Below are positions 1 to 6,689 of a stretch of DNA of 16,747 nucleotides, piece by piece. The position numbers and the translations under genes are program-made. The DNA lies in contig DHYU01000082.1 of NCBI GenBank assembly GCA_002415485.1, forward strand, positions 27,046 to 43,792, in the 5' to 3' direction. Below the pieces are notes generated by a model that searched no databases, had not been told where the DNA came from, and saw only the letters and a list, made by a program, of their open reading frames with translations. Every line of letters begins with the position of its first letter. Position 1 is the stretch's first letter. This stretch comes from Proteobacteria bacterium UBA5122. GTDB lineage: Bacteria > Pseudomonadota > Gammaproteobacteria > Tenderiales > Tenderiaceae.

Positions 1-1188
1 AAGGGCAACGTGCTCGACCCGATTGATTTGATCGACGGCATCGACATCGAATCGCTGGTCAAAAAACGCACCAGCGGCCTGATGCAGCCCGAGATGGCGG
101 CCAAGATCGAAAAGGCCACGCGCAAGGAATTCCCCGACGGCATCCCCGCCTTCGGCACCGACGCGCTGCGCTTCACCTTCGCCGCACTGGCCTCCACCGG
201 CCGTGACGTGAAGTTCGACATGAACCGCATCGAGGGCTATCGCAACTTCTGTAACAAGCTGTGGAACGCCTCACGCTACGTGCTGATGAACACCGAAGGC
301 CAGGACTGCGGCGAATCCGGCGGCGCACTCGAACTGAGCCTCGCCGATCACTGGATCAACAGCCGCCTGCAACGCGCCACGCGCGAGATCCGCTCAGCGA
401 TCGAAGGCTATCGTTTCGACCACGCCGCGCAGGCGATCTATGAATTCGTGTGGGACGAATACTGCGACTGGTATCTGGAACTGTCGAAGGTCGTGCTCAA
501 CAACGAACACAGCAGCGAGGCGCAAAAACGCGGCACCCGCCACACGCTGATCCAGGTACTGGAGAGCATCCTGCGTCTGGCCCACCCGATCATGCCCTTC
601 ATCACCGAAGAGGTGTGGCAACGCGTCGCGCCGCTGGCCGATAAACAGGGCGGCAGCATCATGCTGCAGGCCTACCCCGAGGTCGACGAGACACTGATCA
701 ACGACGACATCGAAACCGAGATCCGCTGGACCAAGGACTTCATCCTCGGCGTACGCACCATCCGCGGCGAGATGAACATCCCACCGGGCAAACCACTGCC
801 CGTCCTGCTGCAAAACGGCACCAGCGGCGACTCCGCACGCCTCGAACGCAGCCGCGCCTACGTCAACAACATGGCCCGACTGGAATCGATCACCTGGCTC
901 AAGGCCGATGACGCCGCCCCTGAATCCGCCATCGCGCTGGTCGGCGAGATGAAGGTGCTGATTCCGATGGCCGGTCTGATCAACAAAGAGGATGAGCTCG
1001 CACGCCTCGCCAAGCAGATCGACAAACTGGAAAAAGACCTGGCCCGCACCGAAGGCAAGCTGACCAACGAAAGCTTCACCAGCAAGGCGCCCGAGGCCGT
1101 CGTCGAGAAGGAACGGCAAAAGGTCGCCGAGATGCGTGCTGCACTGACACAACTGCACGAGCAGGTCGAACGCATCCAGCAGATGTAA
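1..1188 (+). CDS. valS: Valine--tRNA ligase, C-terminal part (5' end outside window)
   Basis: This is the last 395 residues of valyl-tRNA synthetase, the cytoplasmic class I enzyme that charges tRNA(Val). The frame is open at base 1 and begins K-G-N-V-L-D-P-I-D, the residues that directly follow the KMSKS catalytic loop, so the Rossmann, editing and active-site parts lie to the left of the window. Next comes the helical anticodon-binding domain (about residues 118-250 of the fragment; W-I-N-S-R-L, F-V-W-D-E-Y-C-D-W-Y). The last ~65 residues are rich in Lys, Glu and Leu and form the tRNA-binding coiled-coil arm typical of bacterial ValRS. The GTG at position 10 is an internal Val codon, not a start. 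The gene ends normally and is followed 22 bases later by a strong hairpin terminator. Identification is secure. Confidence 0.97.
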   Translation, partial: KGNVLDPIDLIDGIDIESLVKKRTSGLMQPEMAAKIEKATRKEFPDGIPAFGTDALRFTFAALASTGRDVKFDMNRIEGYRNFCNKLWNASRYVLMNTEGQDCGESGGALELSLADHWINSRLQRATREIRSAIEGYRFDHAAQAIYEFVWDEYCDWYLELSKVVLNNEHSSEAQKRGTRHTLIQVLESILRLAHPIMPFITEEVWQRVAPLADKQGGSIMLQAYPEVDETLINDDIETEIRWTKDFILGVRTIRGEMNIPPGKPLPVLLQNGTSGDSARLERSRAYVNNMARLESITWLKADDAAPESAIALVGEMKVLIPMAGLINKEDELARLAKQIDKLEKDLARTEGKLTNESFTSKAPEAVVEKERQKVAEMRAALTQLHEQVERIQQM

Positions 1189-1210
1189 CGATCCTAACTG
1201 CCCCAAAAGC

Positions 1211-1241
1211 AAACACCCCGCGATGCGGGGTGTTTTGTTTT
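1211..1241. terminator. Rho-independent terminator after valS
   Basis: A perfect 11-bp inverted repeat (AAACACCCCGC / GCGGGGTGTTT, arms 1211-1221 and 1225-1235, loop GAT) is followed by a T-rich run (TGTTTT). This is a canonical intrinsic terminator for valS on the + strand. The HDOD gene converges from the other side, so the hairpin may also stop its transcript, although the T-run in that direction is weaker (GCTTTT). Confidence 0.92.
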
Positions 1242-1265
1242 AAGCCCATTTTGGACGTGCTGCGT

Positions 1266-2129
1266 TTAATACACCATCAAGGCCTGTGGTTCGATCACGG
1301 CCAGCACCTCAAAGAAACGATCATCGGTTTCAGACAACACCTCATCGACGACCGCCTCACTCAACCCGGTCAGCTCCCAGGCCGACCCCTGAATGCCTGC
1401 AGACACACAGTTCACGTTGGCGCCGGGTTCGACGCGGCCGGCAATGTTGTTGGCGATATGCACCAGGGCGACTTCAAGGTTGTGTGACGACGCCGCCGCT
1501 GGCGAGTGATGCCAGCGCGCCGACATCTGCAGGCCATCCGGCAGGCCCCAACGGTCAAATAATTCTGCACCGACATCGGCGTGGGTAAACCCGAGCACCT
1601 CTTGTTCGAGTTCAAACATGGGGCGCTGCTCTTGCGCCGAACGCGTCAATAACGACTGCACCACATCGGGCAATTGAGAATAAAGCACCAAACGCCCTAC
1701 GTCGTGCAACAATCCAGCGAGGAATACCCGTTCCGAATGCAGCATGTTGATATGACGCGCCAACTGCTGCGCGGCGATGCCTGTATACACGCTGTGATGC
1801 CAAAAGGCCGGCATATCGACCAATTCGCTCTTGATCGATTTAAACTTGCCCACCGCCACCGTTGCGAGCACCAAAGAGCGTAATTCATTGAATCCCACCA
1901 CCGAAATCGCGCGCGAGATGCTATCGACCTTGCCGCGCAAACCATAGACCGGGCTGTTGACCATCTTCAACAACTTGACCGACAGGGCCGGGTCCACCGA
2001 AATGACCTCGGTCAGATCATCCGCGTGTGATGTCGGATCATCGAGCAAGGCATTCACCCGCACATAGACATCCGGCAAGGACAAGAGATTTTCTGTTTTT
2101 TCAACAAGTTGGGCAGCAGTTAATAACAT
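1266..2129 (-). CDS. Stand-alone HDOD-domain protein (signal-transduction type)
   Basis: This 287-residue protein consists almost entirely of one HDOD domain, a relative of the HD phosphohydrolases that usually acts as a non-catalytic signalling or scaffold module. Family marks are V-I-S-V-D-P-A-L-S (about 42-50), L-L-K-M-V-N-S-P-V-Y (53-62), the helix around F-N-E-L-R-S-L (80-86), H111/H112, the pair H142-D143 in L-L-H-D-V-G, H183 in F-T-H-A-D-V-G, the W-G-L-P turn (194-197) and H207-H208. The position that is usually Asp in catalytic HD enzymes appears as Asn227 (L-V-H-I-A-N), which argues against phosphodiesterase activity. No receiver, GGDEF or kinase domain is fused. The start is the ATG at 2129; the ribosome site is weak (GAG about 10 bases upstream). 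The gene converges on valS across the shared terminator. HDOD proteins have been linked to c-di-GMP, motility and stress control, but the partner here is unknown. Confidence 0.88.
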   Translation of the reverse strand: MLLTAAQLVEKTENLLSLPDVYVRVNALLDDPTSHADDLTEVISVDPALSVKLLKMVNSPVYGLRGKVDSISRAISVVGFNELRSLVLATVAVGKFKSIKSELVDMPAFWHHSVYTGIAAQQLARHINMLHSERVFLAGLLHDVGRLVLYSQLPDVVQSLLTRSAQEQRPMFELEQEVLGFTHADVGAELFDRWGLPDGLQMSARWHHSPAAASSHNLEVALVHIANNIAGRVEPGANVNCVSAGIQGSAWELTGLSEAVVDEVLSETDDRFFEVLAVIEPQALMVY

Positions 2130-2261
2130 AGATAATTACTCAATGGGTTTATGGATGTGTCGACCCCGTGCGGCGGAAGTTTAGTCTTAGCAAAACAACA
2201 CATTGTTGCCGAGCCATTCCTTCAACTAGACTCAAGGCACAATATGACCTGGAGACGGCAC

Positions 2262-2711
2262 ATGGATAGACTGATCAAGCTCGGTTGCACGCTGTTGTTG
2301 AGCGGCGGATTATTTATCAGCAGCCCCCCTATCCTCGCTGAAGCACCTGTTTCACAAACCTACACTGGAGAGGTCGGTGTCATCGGCGGTTCAGTCGCCC
2401 GTTCGGCCTTCACGCTGGCCGTGGTGAAACGCGAACCGAAAGAGGCCATCACCAAGCTCACCACCAAGGATCACCACGTTTACTATTTCACCGAGTTCAA
2501 GGGCATGGCCGGACAAACCGTGCGTCACCGTTGGCTCTATGATGGCCAGGTCATGTCTGAGGTCAGTTTCGATGTCGGCGCCAGCCGTTGGCGCGTGTGG
2601 TCGAGCAAAACACTGCTCACAGAATCGACCGGCACCTGGAAGGTTGAAGTAGTGAATTCATTAGATCAAGTCGTATGGAGTGACGAACTCGAATATGTAG
2701 CGGCTGAATAA
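2262..2711 (+). CDS. Exported DUF2914-domain protein
   Basis: This small protein (149 residues) has an N-terminal signal sequence followed by a DUF2914 domain of unknown biochemical role. The chosen ATG at 2262 has a good ribosome site (GGAG, 7 bases upstream) and gives a typical signal peptide: M-D-R-L-I-K, a hydrophobic stretch at about 7-25, then a likely cleavage near I-L-A-E-A. An earlier in-frame ATG at 2151 would put 37 polar residues before the signal and has no clear ribosome site. DUF2914 marks are V-A-R-S-A-F-T (45-51), K-R-E-P (56-59), V-Y-Y-F-T-E (73-78), the H-R-W-x-Y-D-G block (89-95), R-W-R-V-W-S-S-K (109-116) and G-T-W-K-V-E-V (124-130). The protein is predicted to be periplasmic or surface-attached. 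Nothing next to it reveals a pathway: HDOD is divergent upstream and prfC converges from downstream. Confidence 0.82.
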   Translation: MDRLIKLGCTLLLSGGLFISSPPILAEAPVSQTYTGEVGVIGGSVARSAFTLAVVKREPKEAITKLTTKDHHVYYFTEFKGMAGQTVRHRWLYDGQVMSEVSFDVGASRWRVWSSKTLLTESTGTWKVEVVNSLDQVVWSDELEYVAAE

Positions 2712-2714
2712 ATA

Positions 2715-2742
2715 TGCATCCCCCTCGAACGAGGGGGATGCA
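2715..2742. terminator. Perfect hairpin between convergent genes, probable bidirectional terminator
   Basis: Two perfect 13-base arms (TGCATCCCCCTCG at 2715-2727 and its complement at 2730-2742) are separated by only AA. The hairpin starts 4 bases after the DUF2914 stop and ends 9 bases before the prfC stop codon. Neither side has a strong T-run (CGTCGGC on the +, ATATTTATT on the -), so it may end transcription by stem strength alone, act mostly for prfC, or protect 3' ends. Confidence 0.7.
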
Positions 2743-2750
2743 CGTCGGCA

Positions 2751-4337
2751 TTAATGTTCCCGCGTCGCCAAAAATTCAACGTCAGGATATTTCTCGAGCG
2801 CCAACTGCAGGTTGACGCGGGTCGGCGCGATATAGACCAACTGCTCGGCGCCATCCAGCGCCAGGTTGTCAGCGGCCTTTTTCTTGAACAGATCAAACGC
2901 CTTCTCGTCCTTACCCTTGTTCACCACCCAACGCGCGGTCGCTACCTGCACCGCCTCAAAGGCACACTCGACCTTGTATTCATCCCGCAGGCGTTGCGCC
3001 ACCACTTCGAATTGCAGCACACCGACCGCGCCCAGGATCAGGTCATTGTTATTGAGCGGACGATAGAGCTGCGTCGCCCCCTCTTCGCACAACTGCTGCA
3101 GGCCTTTTTGCAGGGCCTTCATCTTCATCGGATCTTTCAATTGAGCGCGACGAAACAGTTCAGGCGCAAAGTTGGGGATACCGGTAAATTTCAGGTCCTC
3201 ACCCACGGAAAAGGTATCACCAATTTGAATCGTGCCGTGGTTGTGCAGACCAATGATGTCGCCCGGATAGGCCGTCTCGACGTGATCGCGATCACTGGCC
3301 ATGAAGGTGATGGCATTGGATACCTGCACGTCGCGACCAATCCGCACATGGCGCATCTTCATGCCCTTGTTATAGCTGCCGGAACAGACGCGCATAAATG
3401 CAACGCGGTCGCGGTGCTGCGGGTCCATGTTGGCCTGGATCTTAAAGATAAATCCGCTAAAGCTCTCTTCGCCAGGCTCAACGGTACGTGTCTTGGTTTC
3501 GCGCGACAGTGGCGGCGGCGCCCACTCGGCAAAGGCATCCAGCAATTCTTTGATGCCGAAGTTGTTGATGGCAGAACCAAAGAACACCGGCGTCATCTCG
3601 CCCTTGCGATAGGCATCAAAATCAAACTCGTTGCTGGCACCACGCACCAACTCGATCTCTTCACGCACCTCAGCAGCCAAGCGCCCCCACAGCTCGTCCA
3701 GGCGAGGATTATCCAATCCCTGGATCACCTCACCCTGCTGGATCTTGCCGCCATGGGTCGCGCTGAACAGGTGGATGCGGTCGTTGTACAGATCAAACAC
3801 ACCCTTGAAATTTTTGCCCATACCGATCGGCCAGGTAATCGGCGCGCAGCGGATCTTGAGCACGTTCTCGACCTCATCCAGCAACTCAATCGGCTCACGC
3901 CCCTCACGGTCGAGCTTGTTGATGAAGGTAATGATCGGCGTGTCACGCAGACGACAGACCTCCATCAACTTAATGGTGCGATCCTCTACACCCTTGGCGC
4001 AGTCGATGACCATCAGCGCCGAGTCCACCGCCGTCAATGTGCGATAGGTATCTTCCGAGAAGTCCTCATGGCCGGGGGTGTCGAGCAGGTTCATGACCTT
4101 GTCGCCGTGCGGAAACTGCATCACCGAGGTCGTCACCGAGATACCACGCTGCTTCTCCATCTCCATCCAGTCCGAGGTCGCATGACGCGCGGCCTTGCGC
4201 CCTTTAACGGTCCCTGCCATCTGAATAGCCCCACCGTACAACAACAGCTTCTCGGTGAGTGTGGTCTTGCCCGCATCAGGGTGGGAGATGATGGCGAAGG
4301 TGCGACGGCGCTGCATTTGTTTGAGAAAATCGGACAT
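2751..4337 (-). CDS. prfC: Peptide chain release factor 3 (RF3)
   Basis: RF3 is the translational GTPase that removes RF1 and RF2 from the ribosome after peptide release. The 528-residue length matches the family. All GTPase motifs are intact: G1 S-H-P-D-A-G-K-T (18-25), the switch I region R-G-I-S-V-T-T-S (64-71), G3 D-T-P-G-H-E-D-F (86-93) and G4 N-K-L-D (140-143). The rest matches RF3 domains II and III, for example the F-S-G-F-I-F-K-I-Q-A-N-M-D-P block. The start (M-S-D-F-L) is the usual one for RF3; the ribosome site upstream is weak. The gene is transcribed leftward, with the 242-base region to its right shared with the divergent hemoglobin operon. Nothing unusual was seen. Confidence 0.97.
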   Translation of the reverse strand: MSDFLKQMQRRRTFAIISHPDAGKTTLTEKLLLYGGAIQMAGTVKGRKAARHATSDWMEMEKQRGISVTTSVMQFPHGDKVMNLLDTPGHEDFSEDTYRTLTAVDSALMVIDCAKGVEDRTIKLMEVCRLRDTPIITFINKLDREGREPIELLDEVENVLKIRCAPITWPIGMGKNFKGVFDLYNDRIHLFSATHGGKIQQGEVIQGLDNPRLDELWGRLAAEVREEIELVRGASNEFDFDAYRKGEMTPVFFGSAINNFGIKELLDAFAEWAPPPLSRETKTRTVEPGEESFSGFIFKIQANMDPQHRDRVAFMRVCSGSYNKGMKMRHVRIGRDVQVSNAITFMASDRDHVETAYPGDIIGLHNHGTIQIGDTFSVGEDLKFTGIPNFAPELFRRAQLKDPMKMKALQKGLQQLCEEGATQLYRPLNNNDLILGAVGVLQFEVVAQRLRDEYKVECAFEAVQVATARWVVNKGKDEKAFDLFKKKAADNLALDGAEQLVYIAPTRVNLQLALEKYPDVEFLATREH

Positions 4338-4436
4338 AGCTAAACGAATTACCTAAGGTCGGCGTTAAAACGGGCGATTTTATCGTGTTTTGCTCACCGC
4401 TGCTCGTCCTGGCGCGGCAAATGATGACTAAAGTAT

Positions 4437-4464
4437 TTGCCAACAGCGGCAGATATGATTAAAT
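4437..4464 (+). promoter_or_regulatory. Candidate sigma-70 promoter of the hemoglobin/reductase operon
   Basis: TTGCCA (4437-4442, five of six bases to TTGACA) is followed after 16 bases by TTAAAT (4459-4464, four of six to TATAAT). Transcription would start near 4470, inside the NsrR-like site, which is the expected layout for repression. The -10 match is moderate, so this is a prediction. A nearby TATGAT at 4454 is a competing -10 but has no fitting -35. Confidence 0.4.
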
Positions 4465-4482
4465 GCATACCAAATACATCTT
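4460..4482 (+). promoter_or_regulatory. NsrR-like operator (nitric oxide-responsive repressor site)
   Basis: The site resembles the NsrR consensus, two inverted AAGATGYATTT half-sites separated by one base. The right half AAATACATCTT (4472-4482) is a full match, and the left half TAAATGCATAC (4460-4470) matches at 7 of 11 positions, including the ATGCAT core. It overlaps the predicted -10 and start of transcription, about 100 bases upstream of the hemoglobin start codon. NsrR is an Fe-S repressor that releases DNA on reaction with NO and commonly controls NO-detoxifying globins. The nsrR gene itself is not in the window. Confidence 0.62.
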
Positions 4483-4579
4483 TTGTAACCCGTGTAACTG
4501 CCGTCAATTTCTGGCGCAGTAACACACAAAAACGGGTGCGCACGAGCGTACTCACACAATCCACGATGAGGAGAGCATC

Positions 4580-4948
4580 ATGAGTCAAAGTCTATACGAC
4601 CGCATTGGCGGTGACGCAGCAGTTAACGCCGCAGTCGATCTTTTCTACCGCAAGGTCCTGGCCGACGACCGCATCAACCACTTCTTCGACGGCATCGACA
4701 TGGCCAAACAACACGCCAAACAAAAGGCCTTCCTGACCATGGCCCTGGGCGGCCCCAACAACTACACCGGTGAAGACATGCGCAAAGGCCATGCCCACCT
4801 GGTTGCTCGCGGTCTGAACGACAGCCACTTTGACGCCGTCATGGAAAACCTGGGCGCGACTCTGACTGAGCTGGGCGTGCCTGGTGACCTGATTGCAGAA
4901 GCTGCAGCCATTGCCGAGAGCACTCGCAACGACGTCCTAGGTAAATAA
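4580..4948 (+). CDS. glbN: Group I truncated hemoglobin
   Basis: This 122-residue heme protein of the trHbN family is the right size for a single 2-over-2 globin domain. Aligned by eye to mycobacterial trHbN, the key residues are Tyr23 (B10), Phe36 (CD1), Gln44 (E7), Gln48 (E11) and the proximal heme ligand His71 (F8, in M-R-K-G-H-A-H-L). Tyr B10 with Gln at E7/E11 is the polar distal pocket that stabilises bound O2 and supports NO dioxygenation to nitrate. The start has a clear ribosome site (AGGAGA, 7 bases before ATG). It is the first gene of an operon with the flavin/iron-sulfur reductase 23 bases downstream and lies behind an NsrR-like operator. Together these indicate an NO-detoxifying role, with O2 or sulfide chemistry as less likely alternatives. 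The family call is secure; the NO role is inferred. Confidence 0.93.
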   Translation: MSQSLYDRIGGDAAVNAAVDLFYRKVLADDRINHFFDGIDMAKQHAKQKAFLTMALGGPNNYTGEDMRKGHAHLVARGLNDSHFDAVMENLGATLTELGVPGDLIAEAAAIAESTRNDVLGK

Positions 4949-4971
4949 ACCACACCGCCGAAAGTCACGCC

Positions 4972-5940
4972 ATGTCGAAGATCACATTTAACGAAAAGAC
5001 CTACGATCTCAACGAGAACGAAACCGTTTTAGAGTGCCTGCTTCGACATGGCGTCGACACCCCATATTCATGCCAAAGTGGCAGTTGTCAAAGCTGCATG
5101 ATGCGCGCAACTGAGGGCACCCCTCCGATTGAAGCGCAAGCCGGCATCAAGCCGACACTGCAACAACAGAATTATTTCCTGGCCTGCATCTGCAAACCGA
5201 GCAGCGATTTGAGTCTCTGCGCCGCAGGCAATGAGGCCCTGCCCAAACAGCAGGCCACTGTCATCGACAAAACACCGCTCAGCGCCAAGATCATGCGCCT
5301 GCGCCTCGCCCCAGAGCAGTCATTGAGTTTTCAACCTGGGCAATTTATCAATCTGCATCGAGACGATGGCCTGACACGCAGTTACTCTATCGCCAGCCTG
5401 ACGACCGAAGGGTTTCTCGAACTACACATAGAGCTGATTGAAAATGGCCGCATGAGCAGCTGGATTCACAACGAGCTGGAAGTCGGCAGTAGTATTACGA
5501 TTGAAGGTGCACACGGCGATAGCTTTTATCTCGGTGGCCGCCCAGAACAACCGCTGTTACTGATTGGCACCGGCTCTGGCTTATCGCCGCTTTGGGGAAT
5601 AGCACGTGCTGCACTGCAACAGGGACATAGCGGCGAGATTCATATCTATCACGGCAGTCGCGAACCGCAAAAGCTTTACCTCATGGAAGAGCTGCGCCAA
5701 CTTGCAACAAAACATGGCAACGTCCGTTATACACCGTGTTTATCGAGCGGAGAAATGAAAGGCGTTCACGTAGGCAGAGCTGCCGACACCGCACTTAGCG
5801 AACACCCATCTCTCAGCGGATGGCGGGTATTTCTATGCGGACATCCTCAAATGGTCAACGACACCAAACGCAAGGCCTTCCTGGCGGGCGCCAACTTTCA
5901 GGACATCCTGGCCGACCCGTTCACCATCAATACAAATTAA
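4972..5940 (+). CDS. 2Fe-2S ferredoxin/FAD/NAD(P)H oxidoreductase, probable hemoglobin reductase
   Basis: This is a three-domain electron-transfer protein of 322 residues, built like the reductases of bacterial oxygenases. Residues 1-88 are a plant-type ferredoxin with cluster ligands C34, C39, C42 and C72 (C-x4-C-x2-C...C; C74 is an extra Cys). Residues ~93-190 form the FAD-binding barrel with R-S-Y-S at 136-139. Residues ~193-320 form the NAD(P)-binding domain with G-T-G-S-G-L-S-P-L (199-207) and the terminal L-C-G-H-P block (288-292). Electrons would flow from NAD(P)H through FAD and the cluster to an acceptor. No oxygenase gene is nearby; the only obvious partner is the truncated hemoglobin 23 bases upstream. 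The ribosome site is weak, suggesting coupling to the globin. It could be a general ferredoxin reductase, but the operon favours a globin-dedicated one. Confidence 0.9.
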   Translation: MSKITFNEKTYDLNENETVLECLLRHGVDTPYSCQSGSCQSCMMRATEGTPPIEAQAGIKPTLQQQNYFLACICKPSSDLSLCAAGNEALPKQQATVIDKTPLSAKIMRLRLAPEQSLSFQPGQFINLHRDDGLTRSYSIASLTTEGFLELHIELIENGRMSSWIHNELEVGSSITIEGAHGDSFYLGGRPEQPLLLIGTGSGLSPLWGIARAALQQGHSGEIHIYHGSREPQKLYLMEELRQLATKHGNVRYTPCLSSGEMKGVHVGRAADTALSEHPSLSGWRVFLCGHPQMVNDTKRKAFLAGANFQDILADPFTINTN

Positions 5941-5973
5941 ACAACATCTCTAAATCGATAGTATCTACGCACA

Positions 5974-6552
5974 TTATTTGGCGTGATCCTTTTCCTGCAC
6001 GACACCAGGATAGATCTGACCAGGCAAAACGCCGTAAAGCACCAATGCCAACAGCAACATTAAAAAGGCATTCAGCGCCACAGGCACGGCCACATAGGCA
6101 TATCCCAGGCTCTGTATGCTATCTCCCCCGATCACCGCAACCAAGGCCGCAGCACCGCCAGGAGGATGCAGACTACGCGTCAAATGCATCAACAGCATGG
6201 CACCACTAACAGCAAGCGCCGCAGCCCACATCAAATCACTCACATACAGGGCACAAGTCACGCCAACCGTTGCTGAAAAAACATGACCCGCCAATAAAGG
6301 CCACGGCTGCGACATCGTACTGCGGGGAGCTGCAAACAATAACACCGCCGCAGCGCCCATGGACGCAACCAACAAAGGCACATCATCATCTGCCAGCACC
6401 CATCGACTAACCAAAAATACAAAGAGTATCGCCAGCATTGCACCACAAGTGGAAACCACCACCTCAAACAATGACCTCCTGGGCAGGAAGTCCATCCCAA
6501 AACAAGCCTTCAATGTCTTCAGAATCCTGCTCAAGAAACGCCCCTGCCTCAT
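5974..6552 (-). CDS. HPP-family integral membrane protein (possible nitrite transporter)
   Basis: This 192-residue inner-membrane protein carries the HPP family signature S-L-H-P-P-G-G-A-A-A-L (H129-P130-P131) between hydrophobic helices. Likely membrane segments lie near 30-53, 57-75, 86-104, 107-124 and 154-176, with a basic cytoplasmic N-terminus. Plant members of this family are plastid nitrite transporters; most bacterial members are uncharacterised. The gene converges on the hemoglobin/reductase operon (33 bases between stops) and its upstream region carries an 11-base sequence identical to half of that operon's NsrR-like operator, which supports a nitrogen-oxide role. The start at 6552 has only a weak ribosome site (GAG). 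An internal ATG (M20) is possible and would still keep all helices. The family call is firm; nitrite as substrate is inference. Confidence 0.85.
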   Translation of the reverse strand: MRQGRFLSRILKTLKACFGMDFLPRRSLFEVVVSTCGAMLAILFVFLVSRWVLADDDVPLLVASMGAAAVLLFAAPRSTMSQPWPLLAGHVFSATVGVTCALYVSDLMWAAALAVSGAMLLMHLTRSLHPPGGAAALVAVIGGDSIQSLGYAYVAVPVALNAFLMLLLALVLYGVLPGQIYPGVVQEKDHAK

Positions 6553-6577
6553 TCACTCGTGGCTACATTATTTGCCA

Positions 6578-6588
6578 AAATACATCTT
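6578..6588 (-). promoter_or_regulatory. NsrR half-site upstream of the HPP gene
   Basis: On the minus strand this reads AAGATGTATTT, a full match to the 11-base NsrR half-site. It is identical to the right half of the operator at 4472-4482. The facing half is not recognisable (about one match). It falls near the predicted start of HPP transcription, 26 bases before the ATG. Single 11-base NsrR sites are known to work in E. coli. Confidence 0.5.
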
Positions 6589-6605
6589 CATGCTATTTAA
6601 GCATG
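6589..6605. repeat. Short inverted repeat in the HPP promoter region
   Basis: CATGCT and AGCATG (6 bases each) flank ATTTA, directly next to the NsrR half-site and over the predicted -10 of the HPP promoter. It could be an operator for another regulator or part of a degenerate second NsrR site. The arms are short enough that chance is possible. Confidence 0.35.
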
Positions 6606-6623
6606 CGACAGAGATCGCCACAA
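6595..6623 (-). promoter_or_regulatory. Weak candidate promoter for the HPP gene
   Basis: Minus-strand TTGTGG (6618-6623, three of six) and TTAAAT (6595-6600, four of six) are 17 bases apart. The -10 hexamer is the same as in the hemoglobin promoter, and the NsrR half-site follows at a similar distance. The weak -35 keeps confidence low. Confidence 0.3.
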
Positions 6624-6628
6624 ATTTA

Positions 6629-6655
6629 TTAATTACTGCCAAGAATTACCGATAA
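6629..6655 (+). promoter_or_regulatory. Sigma-28 (FliA)-like promoter for the chemoreceptor operon
   Basis: The element is TTAA (three of four to TAAA) - 15 bases - ACCGATAA (seven of eight to GCCGATAA). The spacing is exactly that of flagellar/chemotaxis sigma-28 promoters. Predicted transcription start is near 6662, which leaves about 28 untranslated bases before the ATG at 6690 and makes the earlier ATG at 6666 unlikely. It would tie the receptor to the motility regulon. Confidence 0.55.
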
Positions 6656-6689
6656 ACTAACAGGAATGATTCACACTTGGAGCTGCTAC

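Noticed and set aside
394..1212. A 272-codon open frame antisense to valS
   Set aside because: It lies almost wholly within valS, runs through the terminator region and encodes no recognisable protein; a codon-bias artefact.
2151..2261. N-terminal extension of the DUF2914 protein from the ATG at 2151
   Set aside because: It would bury the signal peptide behind 37 polar residues; the ATG at 2262 has a good ribosome site.
2754..4343. A 529-codon open frame on the + strand across prfC
   Set aside because: It is the antisense shadow of RF3, whose motifs are complete on the other strand. It has no recognisable domain and no ribosome site.
4420..4440. A second NsrR- or FNR-like element (AAATGATG...AGTATTT) left of the main operator
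   Set aside because: The match is poor to both consensus sequences and the spacing does not fit.
4394..4588. A 64-codon minus-strand frame in the prfC-globin intergenic region
   Set aside because: It crosses the NsrR-like operator and the globin start, has no ribosome site, and its product is not recognisable.
5941..5973. Terminator between the reductase gene and the HPP gene
   Set aside because: No inverted repeat or T-run could be found in this short convergent gap.
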